Assembly: GCA_040752635.1 (NCBI GenBank)
Contig: JBFMGS010000028.1
Span: 1 to 29,034 of the forward strand
Reading direction: 5' to 3'
Length of the DNA: 29,034 nt
Source: JBFMGS01 sp040752635
GTDB lineage: Bacteria; Bacillota; SHA-98; UBA4971
Below, one piece after another: positions 15,110 through 23,280 of this stretch; position 1 is the first letter of the stretch, and the number at the start of each line of letters is the position of its first letter. The notes beneath the pieces were generated by a model. The model searched no databases and was not told the DNA's origin. It saw only the letters and a program-made list of their open reading frames with translations. Both the position numbers and the translations under genes were made by a program.

Positions 15110-16497
15110 CTAAGGCCTGACTTCGCTACTACCCTGGGCCTCGAAGAACTCGCGCACCTCCTTCAGGTGGCGAGCGACGGGCAGGTTCTGCGGGCAGGCC
15201 TCTTCGCACCTCCCGCACTCGGCGCAGGCGGACGCGTCTACTTTGGCCTCTTTCATCCNNNNNNNNNNNNNNNNNNNNNNNNNNNNNNNNNNNNNNNNNN
15301 NNNNNNNNNNNNNNNNNNNNNNNNNNNNNNNNNNNNNNNNNNNNNNNNNNNNNNNNNNCCCTGGGCCTCGAAGAACTCGCGCACCTCCTTCAGGTGGCGA
15401 GCGACGGGCAGGTTCTGCGGGCAGGCCTCTTCGCACCTCCCGCACTCGGCGCAGGCGGACGCGTCTACTTTGGCCTCTTTCATCCTGTTGTAGGCCGACG
15501 GAAAATCCGACGCCGCGCCATACATGAAGACGTCGTTGTATATGGAGAAGATCTCCGGAATCTGGACGCGATTGGGACAGGGCATGCAGTAACCGCATCC
15601 CGTGCAGTTTATCTTGATCTTTTGTTTATAGATAGCGCGCGCCTCGGCGATGAGGGCGAGATCCTCCTCGGTCAGCGACATCGGGAGGGCGTCCTGGGCG
15701 GTTTTTATGTTCTCGACGACCTGGTCCATGGTGCTCATGCCGCTCAAGACGAGGGAGACCTCGGGATGATTCCACACCCACCGTAGCGCCCACTCGACGG
15801 GGGTCCTCTTCACCGGGCTCTTGTCCCAGATCGCCTCGACTTCCTCGGGCAAGGCTTTGGCCAGCTTGCCGCCGCGCAGCGGCTCCATCACGACTACAGC
15901 CACGCCTTTGGATGCTGCGTACTTCAGCCCCTCGGTGCCGGCCTGATAATGGTCGTCTACATAGTTGAAATGTATCTGGCAGACGTCCCAGTCGTAAGCA
16001 TCGATGATTCCCTTGAACACCTGGGTTTCATCGTGAAAGGAGAACCCCGCATACCTGATCCTGCCGTCTTGACGGGCCCGGTCCAGGAACTCGAGGGCGC
16101 CGAGCTCCTTCGCCTTTTTCCACAGGTCCTTGTTGAGTGAATGCAGAAGATAAAAATCCACGTATTCCGTCCCGAGCCTCCCGAGTTGCTCGCCCAGGAA
16201 CTTGTCGAAGTCCTCTCTGGCCTTGCACAGCCAGACAGGACACTTGGTGGCAAGGTGAACTTTCTCCCGGAACCCATCTCTGAGTGCCTTGCCGACCAGG
16301 GGCTCGCTGTTGCGCTCGTGATACCCGTATGCGGTATCAATGTAGTTGACCCCGTGGTCGATGGCGTAGCGGAGCATTGTGATGGCTTCTTCCTCTTTGA
16401 TCTTGCTCCAATCGCCATCCAACACAGGAAGCCTCATGCATCCGAAGCCCAGAGCGGAAACAGTGAAACCGTGTCTCCCGAACTTCCTGTACTGCAC
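15110..16497 (-). CDS. Aldo/keto reductase with C-terminal ferredoxin-like Fe-S domain, split by an assembly gap
   Basis: Translation from the GTG at 16497 gives MQYRKFGRHGFTVSALGFG, the normal family start; a GTG 24 bases upstream is less likely. Catalytic tetrad residues appear as D54, Y59, K85 and H119. The C-terminal part carries two cysteine clusters, CTGCGYCMPCP and CAECGRCEEACP, as in the COG1453-type oxidoreductases of anaerobes. The coding sequence runs into 100 Ns and then repeats its last 42 codons. Removing the gap and one repeat copy (227 bases) restores one clean frame of 386 residues ending in GSSEVRP. The enzyme probably reduces an aldehyde or keto sugar in the cytoplasm with NAD(P)H and Fe-S electron transfer. 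The substrate is unknown. Confidence 0.9.
15132..15258. repeat. 127-bp exact repeat, left copy at the assembly gap
   Basis: Bases 15132-15258 are identical to 15359-15485 over all 127 positions, and the copies directly abut the N run. This is what two contigs sharing a terminal k-mer overlap look like when scaffolded without merging. It is very unlikely to be biological. Confidence 0.95.
15259..15358. other. Assembly gap of exactly 100 N
   Basis: The run of unknown bases has the conventional scaffolding length of 100, so it carries no size information. The matching flanks imply the true gap length is negative (an overlap). Confidence 0.98.
15359..15485. repeat. 127-bp exact repeat, right copy at the assembly gap
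   Basis: This is the second copy of 15132-15258. It encodes the same C-terminal Fe-S part of the aldo/keto reductase in the same frame. Confidence 0.95.
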
Positions 16498-16540
16498 ACG
16501 TGACCCGCCCCTTGGCGCCACAACGCCCTAACACAATGAT

Positions 16541-16590
16541 ACATACTACGCTTCTGGACATACTATACTCCGGGGTGTCTCTTTTTCTCC
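16541..16590 (-). promoter_or_regulatory. Weak candidate promoter and repeat upstream of the aldo/keto reductase
   Basis: On the minus strand TGGAGA, 18 bases and TATAGT could be a promoter for the reductase. Around it the plus strand carries ACATACTAC (16541-16549) and ACATACTAT (16558-16566), a direct repeat with a 17-base period. Both are tentative. Confidence 0.3.
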
Positions 16591-16700
16591 ACCAGGACCT
16601 CTGTTTCCTGCCCGCTTCAATCCGCCGGGGCAAACGGAGAGCGTCAGGAGGACGCCAGGTCGAATGAGGTGAATTGAGCCTGGCAAGCCTGTTCGAAATG

Positions 16701-16729
16701 TTGAAGGGCAGAGTTCACCGTGGTATAAT
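16701..16729 (+). promoter_or_regulatory. Promoter of the HEPN/nucleotidyltransferase pair
   Basis: TTGAAG (16701-16706), 17 bases and a perfect TATAAT (16724-16729), with the extended -10 base pair TG one base before it. The AT-rich stretch that follows leads to the HEPN gene 63 bases on. The rest of the 16498-16792 spacer holds no gene. Confidence 0.75.
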
Positions 16730-16792
16730 TTATTAAAAAGAGTTTTAGTAGAGTGAAAGTCCGTCGTGCAATATCGGAACGGGGAGAGGCGG

Positions 16793-17182
16793 ATGAACCA
16801 GGAGGCCAGGTACTGGCGCGACGAGGCTCGTGAAAGCCTGGAGACCGCCAGAGTGCTACTCCGAGAGAATCGATACCTCGAGTCTGCGTTCTTTTGTCAC
16901 CTCGCTACTGAGAAAATGCTAAAAGCCATCATTGTCGAGCACACAGCACAAACCCCGCCGCGCTCCCATAACCTGCTACTGCTCGCACAAGTAAGCGGTG
17001 TTGATAGAGATTTTGATGAGAGAATGAAGAGTTTTCTTACTGAGGTGGCGCCCTTTCAAATTGAAGGCCGTTATCCGGTGGAAAGAAAGAGGCTTCTTGA
17101 GGAGAATCCGCCTCAACGGTTTGACCGGTTATATGAGGCAACCAGGGAGGCAATTTCGTGGCTGGACCTCAAGCTGAAATAA
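16793..17182 (+). CDS. HEPN-domain protein
   Basis: The 129-residue product starts at the ATG at 16793 with GGGGAG 6 bases upstream; a GTG at 16766 is in frame but poorer. It has the all-helical HEPN layout of PF05168: YWRDEARESLETARVLL, then ESAFFCHLATEKMLKAII, RSHNLLLLAQ and a final helix near DRLYEATREAISWL. The R-x4-6-H motif of the RNase-active HEPN toxins is not visible, so catalytic activity is doubtful. The gene's last base is the first base of the nucleotidyltransferase ATG (TAATG), so they are translated as a pair. Such pairs act as toxin-antitoxin or nucleotide-modification modules. Confidence 0.85.
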   Translation: MNQEARYWRDEARESLETARVLLRENRYLESAFFCHLATEKMLKAIIVEHTAQTPPRSHNLLLLAQVSGVDRDFDERMKSFLTEVAPFQIEGRYPVERKRLLEENPPQRFDRLYEATREAISWLDLKLK

Positions 17183-17505
17183 TGGCCCCGGTGGTTAAGT
17201 TTATCGAGGCACTCAAGGGGAGAATTCCGCTTGAGCTGGTTATCCTATTTGGGTCGCATGCGTACGGGGTTCCAGGCCCCGAGAGCGACATCGACCTTGC
17301 CGTTGTTTCTCCTGTATTCGGGCGTAATCCTTGGGATGATCGGAAAATCATCTACGAAACCATCATTTCCGCAGGGCTCGATCCCAGGATCGAAGCACAC
17401 CCGTTTGCCCCCCAAGACCTTCAGAAGTCATCGCGAATGCTGGCGAGGAACATACTTGACAAGGGCATTGTTGTCTACCAGCGGAGCACGGACCAGCGTC
17501 GATGA
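17182..17505 (+). CDS. Minimal nucleotidyltransferase (MNT), partner of the HEPN protein
   Basis: The ATG at 17182 overlaps the HEPN stop in TAATG. The 107-residue protein has the minimal polymerase-beta-type nucleotidyltransferase core: LFGSHAYGVPGPESDIDLAVV, with G24-S25 and the metal-binding D36-x-D38 of the family intact. Known MNT partners of HEPN proteins transfer nucleotides (for example AMP) onto the partner and neutralise it. The intact acidic pair suggests activity. The gene is followed by a 16-bp palindrome. Confidence 0.87.
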   Translation: MAPVVKFIEALKGRIPLELVILFGSHAYGVPGPESDIDLAVVSPVFGRNPWDDRKIIYETIISAGLDPRIEAHPFAPQDLQKSSRMLARNILDKGIVVYQRSTDQRR

Positions 17506-17508
17506 CCG

Positions 17509-17524
17509 CACAATGCGCATTGTG
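17509..17524. repeat. Perfect 16-bp palindrome after the nucleotidyltransferase gene
   Basis: CACAATGCGCATTGTG is fully self-complementary with no loop, three bases past the stop codon. It is more like a dimeric protein-binding site than a terminator; no U-tract follows. The remaining spacer to 17722 shows no gene. Confidence 0.6.
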
Positions 17525-17722
17525 GGCTTCGTCTTTCTCCGTTTTGACCGCCCATTCTATGCTGCCCGTGAATGCTCTACCCCCACACACACGAAGAACC
17601 AGGCTTCGGCGAGCTTGTTTGTCCAAAGACCCCGGATCGCGGCCTTTCGGGCGCATACCCTCGTCGCCGTCAGGCAAGACTTTGAGTAGATGCAAAAGTG
17701 CCTTGCGTGGAGGGAAATGGCA

Positions 17723-17962
17723 GTGATCACCGCGGAGGTATCCCTGTATCCGATGGAAACAGTTGCGTCTGACGATATAATCAATTCGTCTCTCAGGGCA
17801 GTTGCGGGTGGGCAAGTCTCCTGCGACGTCGGCCCGGTCAGCACAAGGATATCAGGGCGGGAAGACGAGGTATGGACGGCGCTCCGCTCCATGTTCGAGC
17901 GGGCCTGCGGCTACGGAACAGAGGTGGCTATGGTCGTCACCATCGCCAACTCCAGAGTGTAG
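17723..17962 (+). CDS. YkoF-like thiamine/HMP-binding protein
   Basis: A 79-residue product starts at the GTG at 17723, 9 bases after a GGAGG; an ATG at 17717 is in frame but too close to that site. The sequence ITAEVSLYPMET, then SCDVGPVSTRISG, DEVWTALRSMFERA and VAMVVTIANS follows the single-domain YkoF/MTH1187 family, which binds thiamine or its pyrimidine precursor (HMP). It is probably soluble and cytoplasmic. It is convergent with the ECF operon at 18053-24090, so it might hold a vitamin precursor delivered by that transporter; this link is inference only. Confidence 0.75.
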   Translation: MITAEVSLYPMETVASDDIINSSLRAVAGGQVSCDVGPVSTRISGREDEVWTALRSMFERACGYGTEVAMVVTIANSRV

Positions 17963-18052
17963 GCGGCTGAATCCTGTGCAAAACCAGACGCCACTATCTT
18001 ACTCGCGTTCGTACGGGAATCACTTCCAGATCACGTATATATTCCGCTCGTC

Positions 18053-19060
18053 TCAGCCGGGCAGCGTGCCTAATAGTGAAAGTGCAACGTCCTTCAGGCC
18101 AAGGTTGTTTACCTGCTCGATGATATGGATGGTTTCTTCAGGGAAGGCTGAGATACCGGCGTAAGCCCCCGCTATTGAGCATGCGACCGCGCCGACTGTA
18201 TCGCAGTCCCCGCCCGTGTTTGCAGCGAGAATTGCGGTTCTTATCGGGTCGCCGCCTGCGAGAGCGAAGAGAGCCAGGGCGACGGGCACCGTCTCGGTCG
18301 TCGCAACCGTCGTCCCCACGAGTTCGTATAGATCCCGGCACGCCGCGACCTCGTCGCCACGCGATAACGCCATATCCACAGCCCACTGGATTCTCCTTGC
18401 TATGGAGGGCGCCGCCACCGCGCGACCGCGCGTTGCGCCAAGTTCGGCACCGCGCACCGCCGCGTTGACGACTTCCTCGGGCGAGCCGGCTCCACCCATG
18501 GCTGATGCGATGGCGCAGCTTACAGCGGCAGCGCCGGAAATCGCAACGCTCGTCCCGTGAGTCGGGAGGCAACAAAGCTCAGTGTCGGCCACCGCGCCGT
18601 AGAGATCTCCCGGGTGGATGATTCCCACGGGGCTTATTCGCATGGGGGCGCCGTTTGTCTCCCCGAACTTGCCGGCCTCAGCAGGCGAGACACCGTCCCG
18701 GAGCAACTTCAGGGCCGTCCGGGAACTGGGCCCGAGCATGAGCGCGCCCTCTTTGAGTGCGCCTACGGATTCCGCCCAGTCCAAGATTTCCCGGGCGACG
18801 GTTTCCGGGACGACCTTGCCCTTGTCGTTGATGATGGCCCGGGCCACGGCGAGAGTCTGTGCGGTGTCGTCGGTGGTGCTGCCCGCCGGCAGGCCGTCGT
18901 GGATGAAGTGTCCGGGCGGGGCGGGCAGGAACCTGTCTATGTATCCTATCTGCCGGTGTATCTCGTCCGGCGTCATGAGGGATGACGGCATTCCCATTGC
19001 GTCTCCAACTGCAACTCCCATGAGGCATCCGTAAGCGCGGTCGAAGAGCCTTTGATCCAT
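18053..19060 (-). CDS. ADP-ribosylglycohydrolase-family protein
   Basis: The start is the ATG at 19060 with GGGAGG 9 bases upstream, giving 335 residues; the longer open frame reads into ecfT. Family signatures are intact: GCLMGVAVGDAMGMP at the N terminus, STTDDTAQTL (D64, D65 as magnesium ligands), TNGAPMRISPVG in the middle and TGGDCDTVGAVACSIAGA near residue 285. These binuclear-magnesium enzymes cleave ribosyl bonds in ADP-ribosylated proteins, ADP-ribose derivatives or related nucleosides. It is the last gene of an ECF uptake operon, 35 bases after ecfT. A role in splitting an imported ribosyl compound is more likely here than reversal of protein ADP-ribosylation. Confidence 0.9.
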   Translation of the reverse strand: MDQRLFDRAYGCLMGVAVGDAMGMPSSLMTPDEIHRQIGYIDRFLPAPPGHFIHDGLPAGSTTDDTAQTLAVARAIINDKGKVVPETVAREILDWAESVGALKEGALMLGPSSRTALKLLRDGVSPAEAGKFGETNGAPMRISPVGIIHPGDLYGAVADTELCCLPTHGTSVAISGAAAVSCAIASAMGGAGSPEEVVNAAVRGAELGATRGRAVAAPSIARRIQWAVDMALSRGDEVAACRDLYELVGTTVATTETVPVALALFALAGGDPIRTAILAANTGGDCDTVGAVACSIAGAYAGISAFPEETIHIIEQVNNLGLKDVALSLLGTLPG

Positions 19061-19095
19061 GAAGAAAAACCTCCCGAAACGGCTATGGCTTATGA

Positions 19096-19905
19096 CTAGA
19101 GCGACCCGTAGCCGTGCCGTGCGGCAAGGATAGCTGCGACGGCGGCAGCAAAGCAGGCTGCCAGCACGAAGTAGTCGCGCGGGTCCATGGCCATTTTCTT
19201 TAGCGCCGTCCAGTTGCGCGTGGAACCATACCCGCGGTTGAGCATCGCGCACGCCAGGTTCTCGGACATCCGAATCGAATCCACGATCATGGGGACCATG
19301 ACCGGAACGTATGCCTTGATCCTCTGGATCATGCCGCCGGTTTCGACCATCGCGCCGCGAGCCCTCTGCGCATCCAGCACCATCGCAGCCTTCTTTTCCA
19401 TCGTAGGCACGAAACGAACCCCGGTCGTGATGATGAATGACAACTCGTATGGCACGCGCAAGAGCCGCAATAGCTGGAGGAAATCATCCAGTGGGGTGGT
19501 GAGCGTAAGGATGGACGACGCGACGACCATGACGAGGATCCTCAGAAGCAGCGTAAGGCCGTAGAGAGCGCCGCCTGCCGACACCGGCAGGTGCCGCCCG
19601 GGCCACGAGTAGAAAAGAACTCGCTGGGCGGTTTGGCTCGAGAACACGGAGGGCGGGTACGTATACCCCGTTATCACCATGATTATCACGAACACCGGGA
19701 CGAGCGGCGCGAGGATTCCCCACAGTCTTCGGAACGGAAGTCGCGCTGCGGCGGCGATACCTGCAACGGCCAGGACGATCCAGGCGTTGTAAAGCGGGTT
19801 CCGGAACAAGAACAATACCACCATGAGACAGATGAATGCGGTTACTTTTGTCCTTACGTCGAGCCGGTGGACGATTGACCGGCCCGGGAGATACTCGAGA
19901 AACAT
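19096..19905 (-). CDS. ecfT: ECF transporter transmembrane subunit EcfT
   Basis: The 269-residue membrane protein has four to five hydrophobic segments and the two Ala/x-Arg-Gly motifs that couple EcfT to the ATPases: A182-R-G in AQRARGAMVE and N223-R-G in LNRGYG. It starts near MFLEYLPGRSIVHRLDVRTK, a canonical EcfT N terminus. It links the S component at 22736 with the double ATPase immediately upstream (13-base gap). The presence of a full energising module beside one S component makes this a dedicated (group I) ECF system. Confidence 0.92.
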   Translation of the reverse strand: MFLEYLPGRSIVHRLDVRTKVTAFICLMVVLFLFRNPLYNAWIVLAVAGIAAAARLPFRRLWGILAPLVPVFVIIMVITGYTYPPSVFSSQTAQRVLFYSWPGRHLPVSAGGALYGLTLLLRILVMVVASSILTLTTPLDDFLQLLRLLRVPYELSFIITTGVRFVPTMEKKAAMVLDAQRARGAMVETGGMIQRIKAYVPVMVPMIVDSIRMSENLACAMLNRGYGSTRNWTALKKMAMDPRDYFVLAACFAAAVAAILAARHGYGSL

Positions 19906-19918
19906 ACCATTCCTCCCG

Positions 19919-21730
19919 TCAACCCTCTGTCTGCGCGGCAGCGGCCACGATTGCTACGGCTTCGTCCACGGTGGTTACACCCGCGGGCATGCCTAGATCC
20001 TCGAGTTCCTCCGCAAGCTTCGAGATCTGCGGTGGCGCAAGGTAAGCCGAGCGGAGCACCTCTCGCTGGCTGAATACTCCGGCCGGGGGCCCGTCGGCGA
20101 CGATTCTCCCCTTGTGCATCACGACGACCCGTTCGGCGTATTCCGCGACGATGCGCATGTCATGAGTGATCATGACTATGGTGTGCCCGGCGCGGTGAAG
20201 GTCCCTGACCAGGTGCATCATGTGTTCCGCTCCGGTCCAGTCCTGACCTGTGGTCGGCTCGTCGATGACGAGTATGTTCGGCTTCATGACCAGCACAGAT
20301 GCCACGGCCACGCGCTGCCTTTCACCTTTGCCCAGCGTGAACGGGTGGCGGTCCGCCGCGGCCTCAAGCCCCACAAACCCGAGAACTTTGCGGACTCGCT
20401 CCCGGGCCGCCTCAGGCGAGAGGTCGAGGCTGCGCAGGCCGTAACCGACTTCTTCCTCCACCGTCGAGCAGAATATCTGGTGGTCCGGGTTCTGAAACAC
20501 ATAGCCCACGTGTCGCGAAAGGCTTCCCACGGTTTCGCCCTTTGTGTTTATCCCATCAACCTCGACCTCGCCGCGGGTGGGCTTGAGAAGATTGTTGAAG
20601 TGCTTGACCAGGGTGGTCTTTCCTGCCCCGTTCTGTCCGACAAGGGCCACGAACTCGCCCCTGCGTATCTCGAGGTTGACGCCACAGAGCGCCTGAGTGG
20701 CGCCGTAGTTGTGTTCGAGGCCTTCGACCCGCACTGCCGTCGGGCCGCGTCGCGCTGCTACCGGGCCGAGCGAGTCACCTTCGTCCTTCTGCTGCATCGG
20801 CCCGGGCAAAACCCGAGGAGGAATGCTCCGCCCTTTGAGGAGGCGCCTGGTAAGCTCGGCGGCTTCGCTAAGGGTAAGCGGTATATCGCAAGAGGAAATG
20901 AGCCCGCGCTCGTACAACTTCCATCCGAACTCACAGACCTGGGGCGGCCGAATGCCGAAGCTCATGGTCAAAGGGATGTTGCAAAAGAGCCGGCGCGGCT
21001 CTCCGCACCAGACGACCTGGCCCTGGTTTACTACGACGACTTCGTCCGCGCGCTCCGCTATGTCCTCGCTGGAGTGCTCCACGGCCAGGATGGTGAGATC
21101 GCGCTCGCGACGGAGGCGGTCCACGGCCGCGTATATCTCCTCGCGGCCGAGCGGGTCGAGCTCGGATGTGGGCTCATCGAGGACCAGGATCTCGGGGTGC
21201 ATGGCGAGGATTCCGGCGATTGCCAGCCTTTGCTTTTCGCCTCCGGAGAGTTCGCCGGTGAACCGGTCCTCATAACCCGAAAGGCGCACCAACCGGAGCG
21301 ATTCCGCGACTCGCCTCTCGATCTCGCTAGGGGGAAGCCCCATATTCCCAGGACCGAAGGCCACGTCCTCCTTGACCGTGATACCGAAGATCTGCGTTTC
21401 GGGATCCTGCATCACAAGGCCGACCCTGGACACAAGCGTCTGGATCCTGAACCTCTGCGTGTCCATCCCCATTACAGCCACCCGCCCCGTCATGTCTCCT
21501 TCGAAGAACTGCGGGACGAGGCCGTTGAGCGTCATGGCGAGCGTGGTTTTGCCTGCGCCCGTCGGGCCCATGATCGCAACAAACCGGGGAGCATCGACTT
21601 TATAAGTGATATCCCTGAGGCTGGGCGCCGGCCCTTTCGGATACTTGTATGAAAGCGAACTAACCTCAACGACGTTCCCTGTTACCACTTGTGACCACGC
21701 ACTCCTTGGCACCCCTTGAGTTTTGAACAA
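19919..21730 (-). CDS. ECF transporter ATPase, two fused nucleotide-binding domains
   Basis: The 603-residue protein starts at a TTG with GGAGGT 10 bases upstream. Domain 1 has Walker A GPTGAGKTT (55-63), signature LSGGE (161-165) and Walker B ILVLDE (181-186). A linker of about 70 residues (265-330) leads to domain 2, with Walker A GQNGAGKTT (365-373), an altered signature LGKGE (466-470) and Walker B ILVIDE (486-491) followed by D-loop GQD. The fused layout matches YkoD/CbiO-type ATPases such as those for HMP/thiamine. It hydrolyses ATP to drive EcfT and the S component. It is 30 bases downstream of the kinase-like gene. Confidence 0.92.
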   Translation of the reverse strand: MFKTQGVPRSAWSQVVTGNVVEVSSLSYKYPKGPAPSLRDITYKVDAPRFVAIMGPTGAGKTTLAMTLNGLVPQFFEGDMTGRVAVMGMDTQRFRIQTLVSRVGLVMQDPETQIFGITVKEDVAFGPGNMGLPPSEIERRVAESLRLVRLSGYEDRFTGELSGGEKQRLAIAGILAMHPEILVLDEPTSELDPLGREEIYAAVDRLRRERDLTILAVEHSSEDIAERADEVVVVNQGQVVWCGEPRRLFCNIPLTMSFGIRPPQVCEFGWKLYERGLISSCDIPLTLSEAAELTRRLLKGRSIPPRVLPGPMQQKDEGDSLGPVAARRGPTAVRVEGLEHNYGATQALCGVNLEIRRGEFVALVGQNGAGKTTLVKHFNNLLKPTRGEVEVDGINTKGETVGSLSRHVGYVFQNPDHQIFCSTVEEEVGYGLRSLDLSPEAARERVRKVLGFVGLEAAADRHPFTLGKGERQRVAVASVLVMKPNILVIDEPTTGQDWTGAEHMMHLVRDLHRAGHTIVMITHDMRIVAEYAERVVVMHKGRIVADGPPAGVFSQREVLRSAYLAPPQISKLAEELEDLGMPAGVTTVDEAVAIVAAAAQTEG

Positions 21731-21760
21731 AGTGAAGAAGACCTCCGCAGCCTGACAGGG

Positions 21761-22636
21761 CTACTTGCTACACCCCCTGCCGCTGGACGGTGATAGGTAG
21801 CCTACGACCGAGACGGGCTTGTTCACCGCCCGGGGAATGTCAGCGAGCGACGCCTCGGGGACGGACACCAGCACGCACGTCGAAGGCCCGGCTGACTTCT
21901 TTACATCAAGCTTGCGCCCTGGCGACGGGGCGAGAGTGAACGTGAGGCCGCCCGACGCCGCCATTTGGTGGGCCTCGTACTCTATTCCTTTGGAGCCGAC
22001 GGGCAGAATGTCATGCACATGGGGTAAACGGGAGAGGGCCATAACTGCAGGAACATCGGCGATTTCAGGGTCGTCAATGGCGACAGAGTCCCCGGGTGCA
22101 CTCTTGGGGACCCCTACGCACGCGACGACATCCCCGGGAGCCGCAGTTCCCACCCTGATCTGACGTTCCTCGGCGATGCCTATGACCGTGACTCCTATTC
22201 CTGTTGCAACGGTGGGGACATTATCTTCCGTGCTCCCTGTAACCGCCCCTTCGCCTGCGATGCCTGCCAGGCTTGCTTCGAACCTCACGCCTTCGATGAT
22301 CTCCCTGCCTGTTGGCTCCATCTCAACGGTGAGCGTATCAACCAGTACCAGGGGGCGCGCGCCGCTTGCCAGGATCTCCATGAGCGGAACGCGCGCGGCG
22401 AAGCGCCCCAGAAGATAGGGGGGAGCTGGAACCGTGTCATGAGGCTTTGGACCGATGCCGCCGTCGGAGTCGCACGCGATGACAAGGTAATACGCGCCCG
22501 CGAGCCTTACCAGCGTCAGGTCCCGCTGTTTCTGGATGCGTTGCTGCAAAGCCTTTTGGGTGCGACTCTCTGCTGGAGTAGCACGTGCCAATTCGGAAAG
22601 CTCCTGGTATATCGGCGAAGCAGGCGTTGTTGACAT
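21761..22636 (-). CDS. cblS: CblS-like alpha-ribazole kinase (AIR-synthase/ThiL fold)
   Basis: The start is the ATG at 22636, 10 bases after GGAGGT, giving 291 residues; a frame 16 codons longer lacks a good site. The protein has an ATP-binding half with RDLTLVRLAG, LVIACDSDGGIGPKPHD (D56), RFAARVPLMEILASGA, GSTEDN (134-139) and TGIGVTVIG, then a C-terminal half with VGVPKSAPGD. This matches the AIR-synthase-like branch described as alpha-ribazole kinase (CblS) in Listeria and Geobacillus, rather than PurM, ThiL or HypE. CblS phosphorylates the cobalamin lower-ligand nucleoside. It adjoins a CblT-like S component, which is its usual partner. The assignment is from memory of the family pattern and neighbours. 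Confidence 0.65.
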   Translation of the reverse strand: MSTTPASPIYQELSELARATPAESRTQKALQQRIQKQRDLTLVRLAGAYYLVIACDSDGGIGPKPHDTVPAPPYLLGRFAARVPLMEILASGARPLVLVDTLTVEMEPTGREIIEGVRFEASLAGIAGEGAVTGSTEDNVPTVATGIGVTVIGIAEERQIRVGTAAPGDVVACVGVPKSAPGDSVAIDDPEIADVPAVMALSRLPHVHDILPVGSKGIEYEAHQMAASGGLTFTLAPSPGRKLDVKKSAGPSTCVLVSVPEASLADIPRAVNKPVSVVGYLSPSSGRGCSK

Positions 22637-22735
22637 TGCTGGTTCCACCTCCCCCGCAGGTATTAAGCTTCGATCAGCCATCACTTGGCCGTCATGATGC
22701 CCGACAGGGCTTCGCTTTTGTACCGCTTTTGTACC

Positions 22736-23254
22736 TCAGATCATGTTGCTTCTCTTCACAATCGCGTAGGCTACGGCAGCAATGATGATGTTAATGGCCG
22801 ATCCCACCGTCAACGGTGCGAGCAGGCCGAGAGCCAGTCCCATCCCGCCAATCGGGACCATCACGAACGCGGCAACGACTCCATTGAGGAACGTGGCAAC
22901 GATTACCGCGGGTATTATCCCGAATCTCTTGTTGACCCACCAGAACGCGGCCGCGAAGATCGCCATTTCCACCGCGATGAGGATATGAATAGGAACGCTC
23001 AAGGGAAAGCCGGTAGTTGCAGCGGTGAATACGTGGCCCACTGCGGCGACGATTCCTCCTTCCAGCCAGCCAAAGGATATCGCGCTGAAATACCCGGGGC
23101 ACGAGTCAAGAGCTACCGTTCCTGTAGGGCTTGGGATCTTGATTAGAGCGCCCACGGCGCTGAGCGCCACGAAGATCGCCATTCGGGCGACGCGCCTCGG
23201 GCTCCAGTACGTCTTGCGAAGATCGCCCTCTTGGAGCTGCGGACCTGTTGACAT
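22736..23254 (-). CDS. cblT: ECF transporter S component, CblT-like
   Basis: The start is the ATG at 23254 with GGAGGT 7 bases upstream (172 residues). Hydrophobic segments and the stretch GALIKIPSPTGTVALD, followed by PGYFSAISFG and GHVFTAATTGFPLSVPIH, fit the S-component subgroup called CblT. It gives substrate specificity for a cobalamin lower-ligand precursor (alpha-ribazole). The last segment AIVKRSNMI is cytoplasmic. It sits between a GntR regulator (26-base gap) and the CblS-like kinase. The alternative is another small-molecule ligand such as a pyrimidine or nucleoside, and the neighbour set alone cannot exclude it. Confidence 0.6.
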   Translation of the reverse strand: MSTGPQLQEGDLRKTYWSPRRVARMAIFVALSAVGALIKIPSPTGTVALDSCPGYFSAISFGWLEGGIVAAVGHVFTAATTGFPLSVPIHILIAVEMAIFAAAFWWVNKRFGIIPAVIVATFLNGVVAAFVMVPIGGMGLALGLLAPLTVGSAINIIIAAVAYAIVKRSNMI

Positions 23255-23280
23255 GGGACGTACCTCCTCATGCATGTAGT

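Noticed and set aside
15110..15598. Tandem duplication of the Fe-S domain of the aldo/keto reductase
   Set aside because: The copies are exactly 127 bp, abut 100 Ns and collapse to one in-frame gene, so it is an assembly artefact.
20114..21652. 512-residue plus-strand open frame
   Set aside because: It is the antisense shadow of the fused ECF ATPase; long antisense frames are common in GC-rich coding DNA, and the protein has no recognisable motif.
19919..21730. Non-canonical signature LGKGE in the second ECF ATPase domain, as a lesion
   Set aside because: The same kind of departure is usual in the second half of YkoD-like fused ATPases, and Walker A and B are intact.
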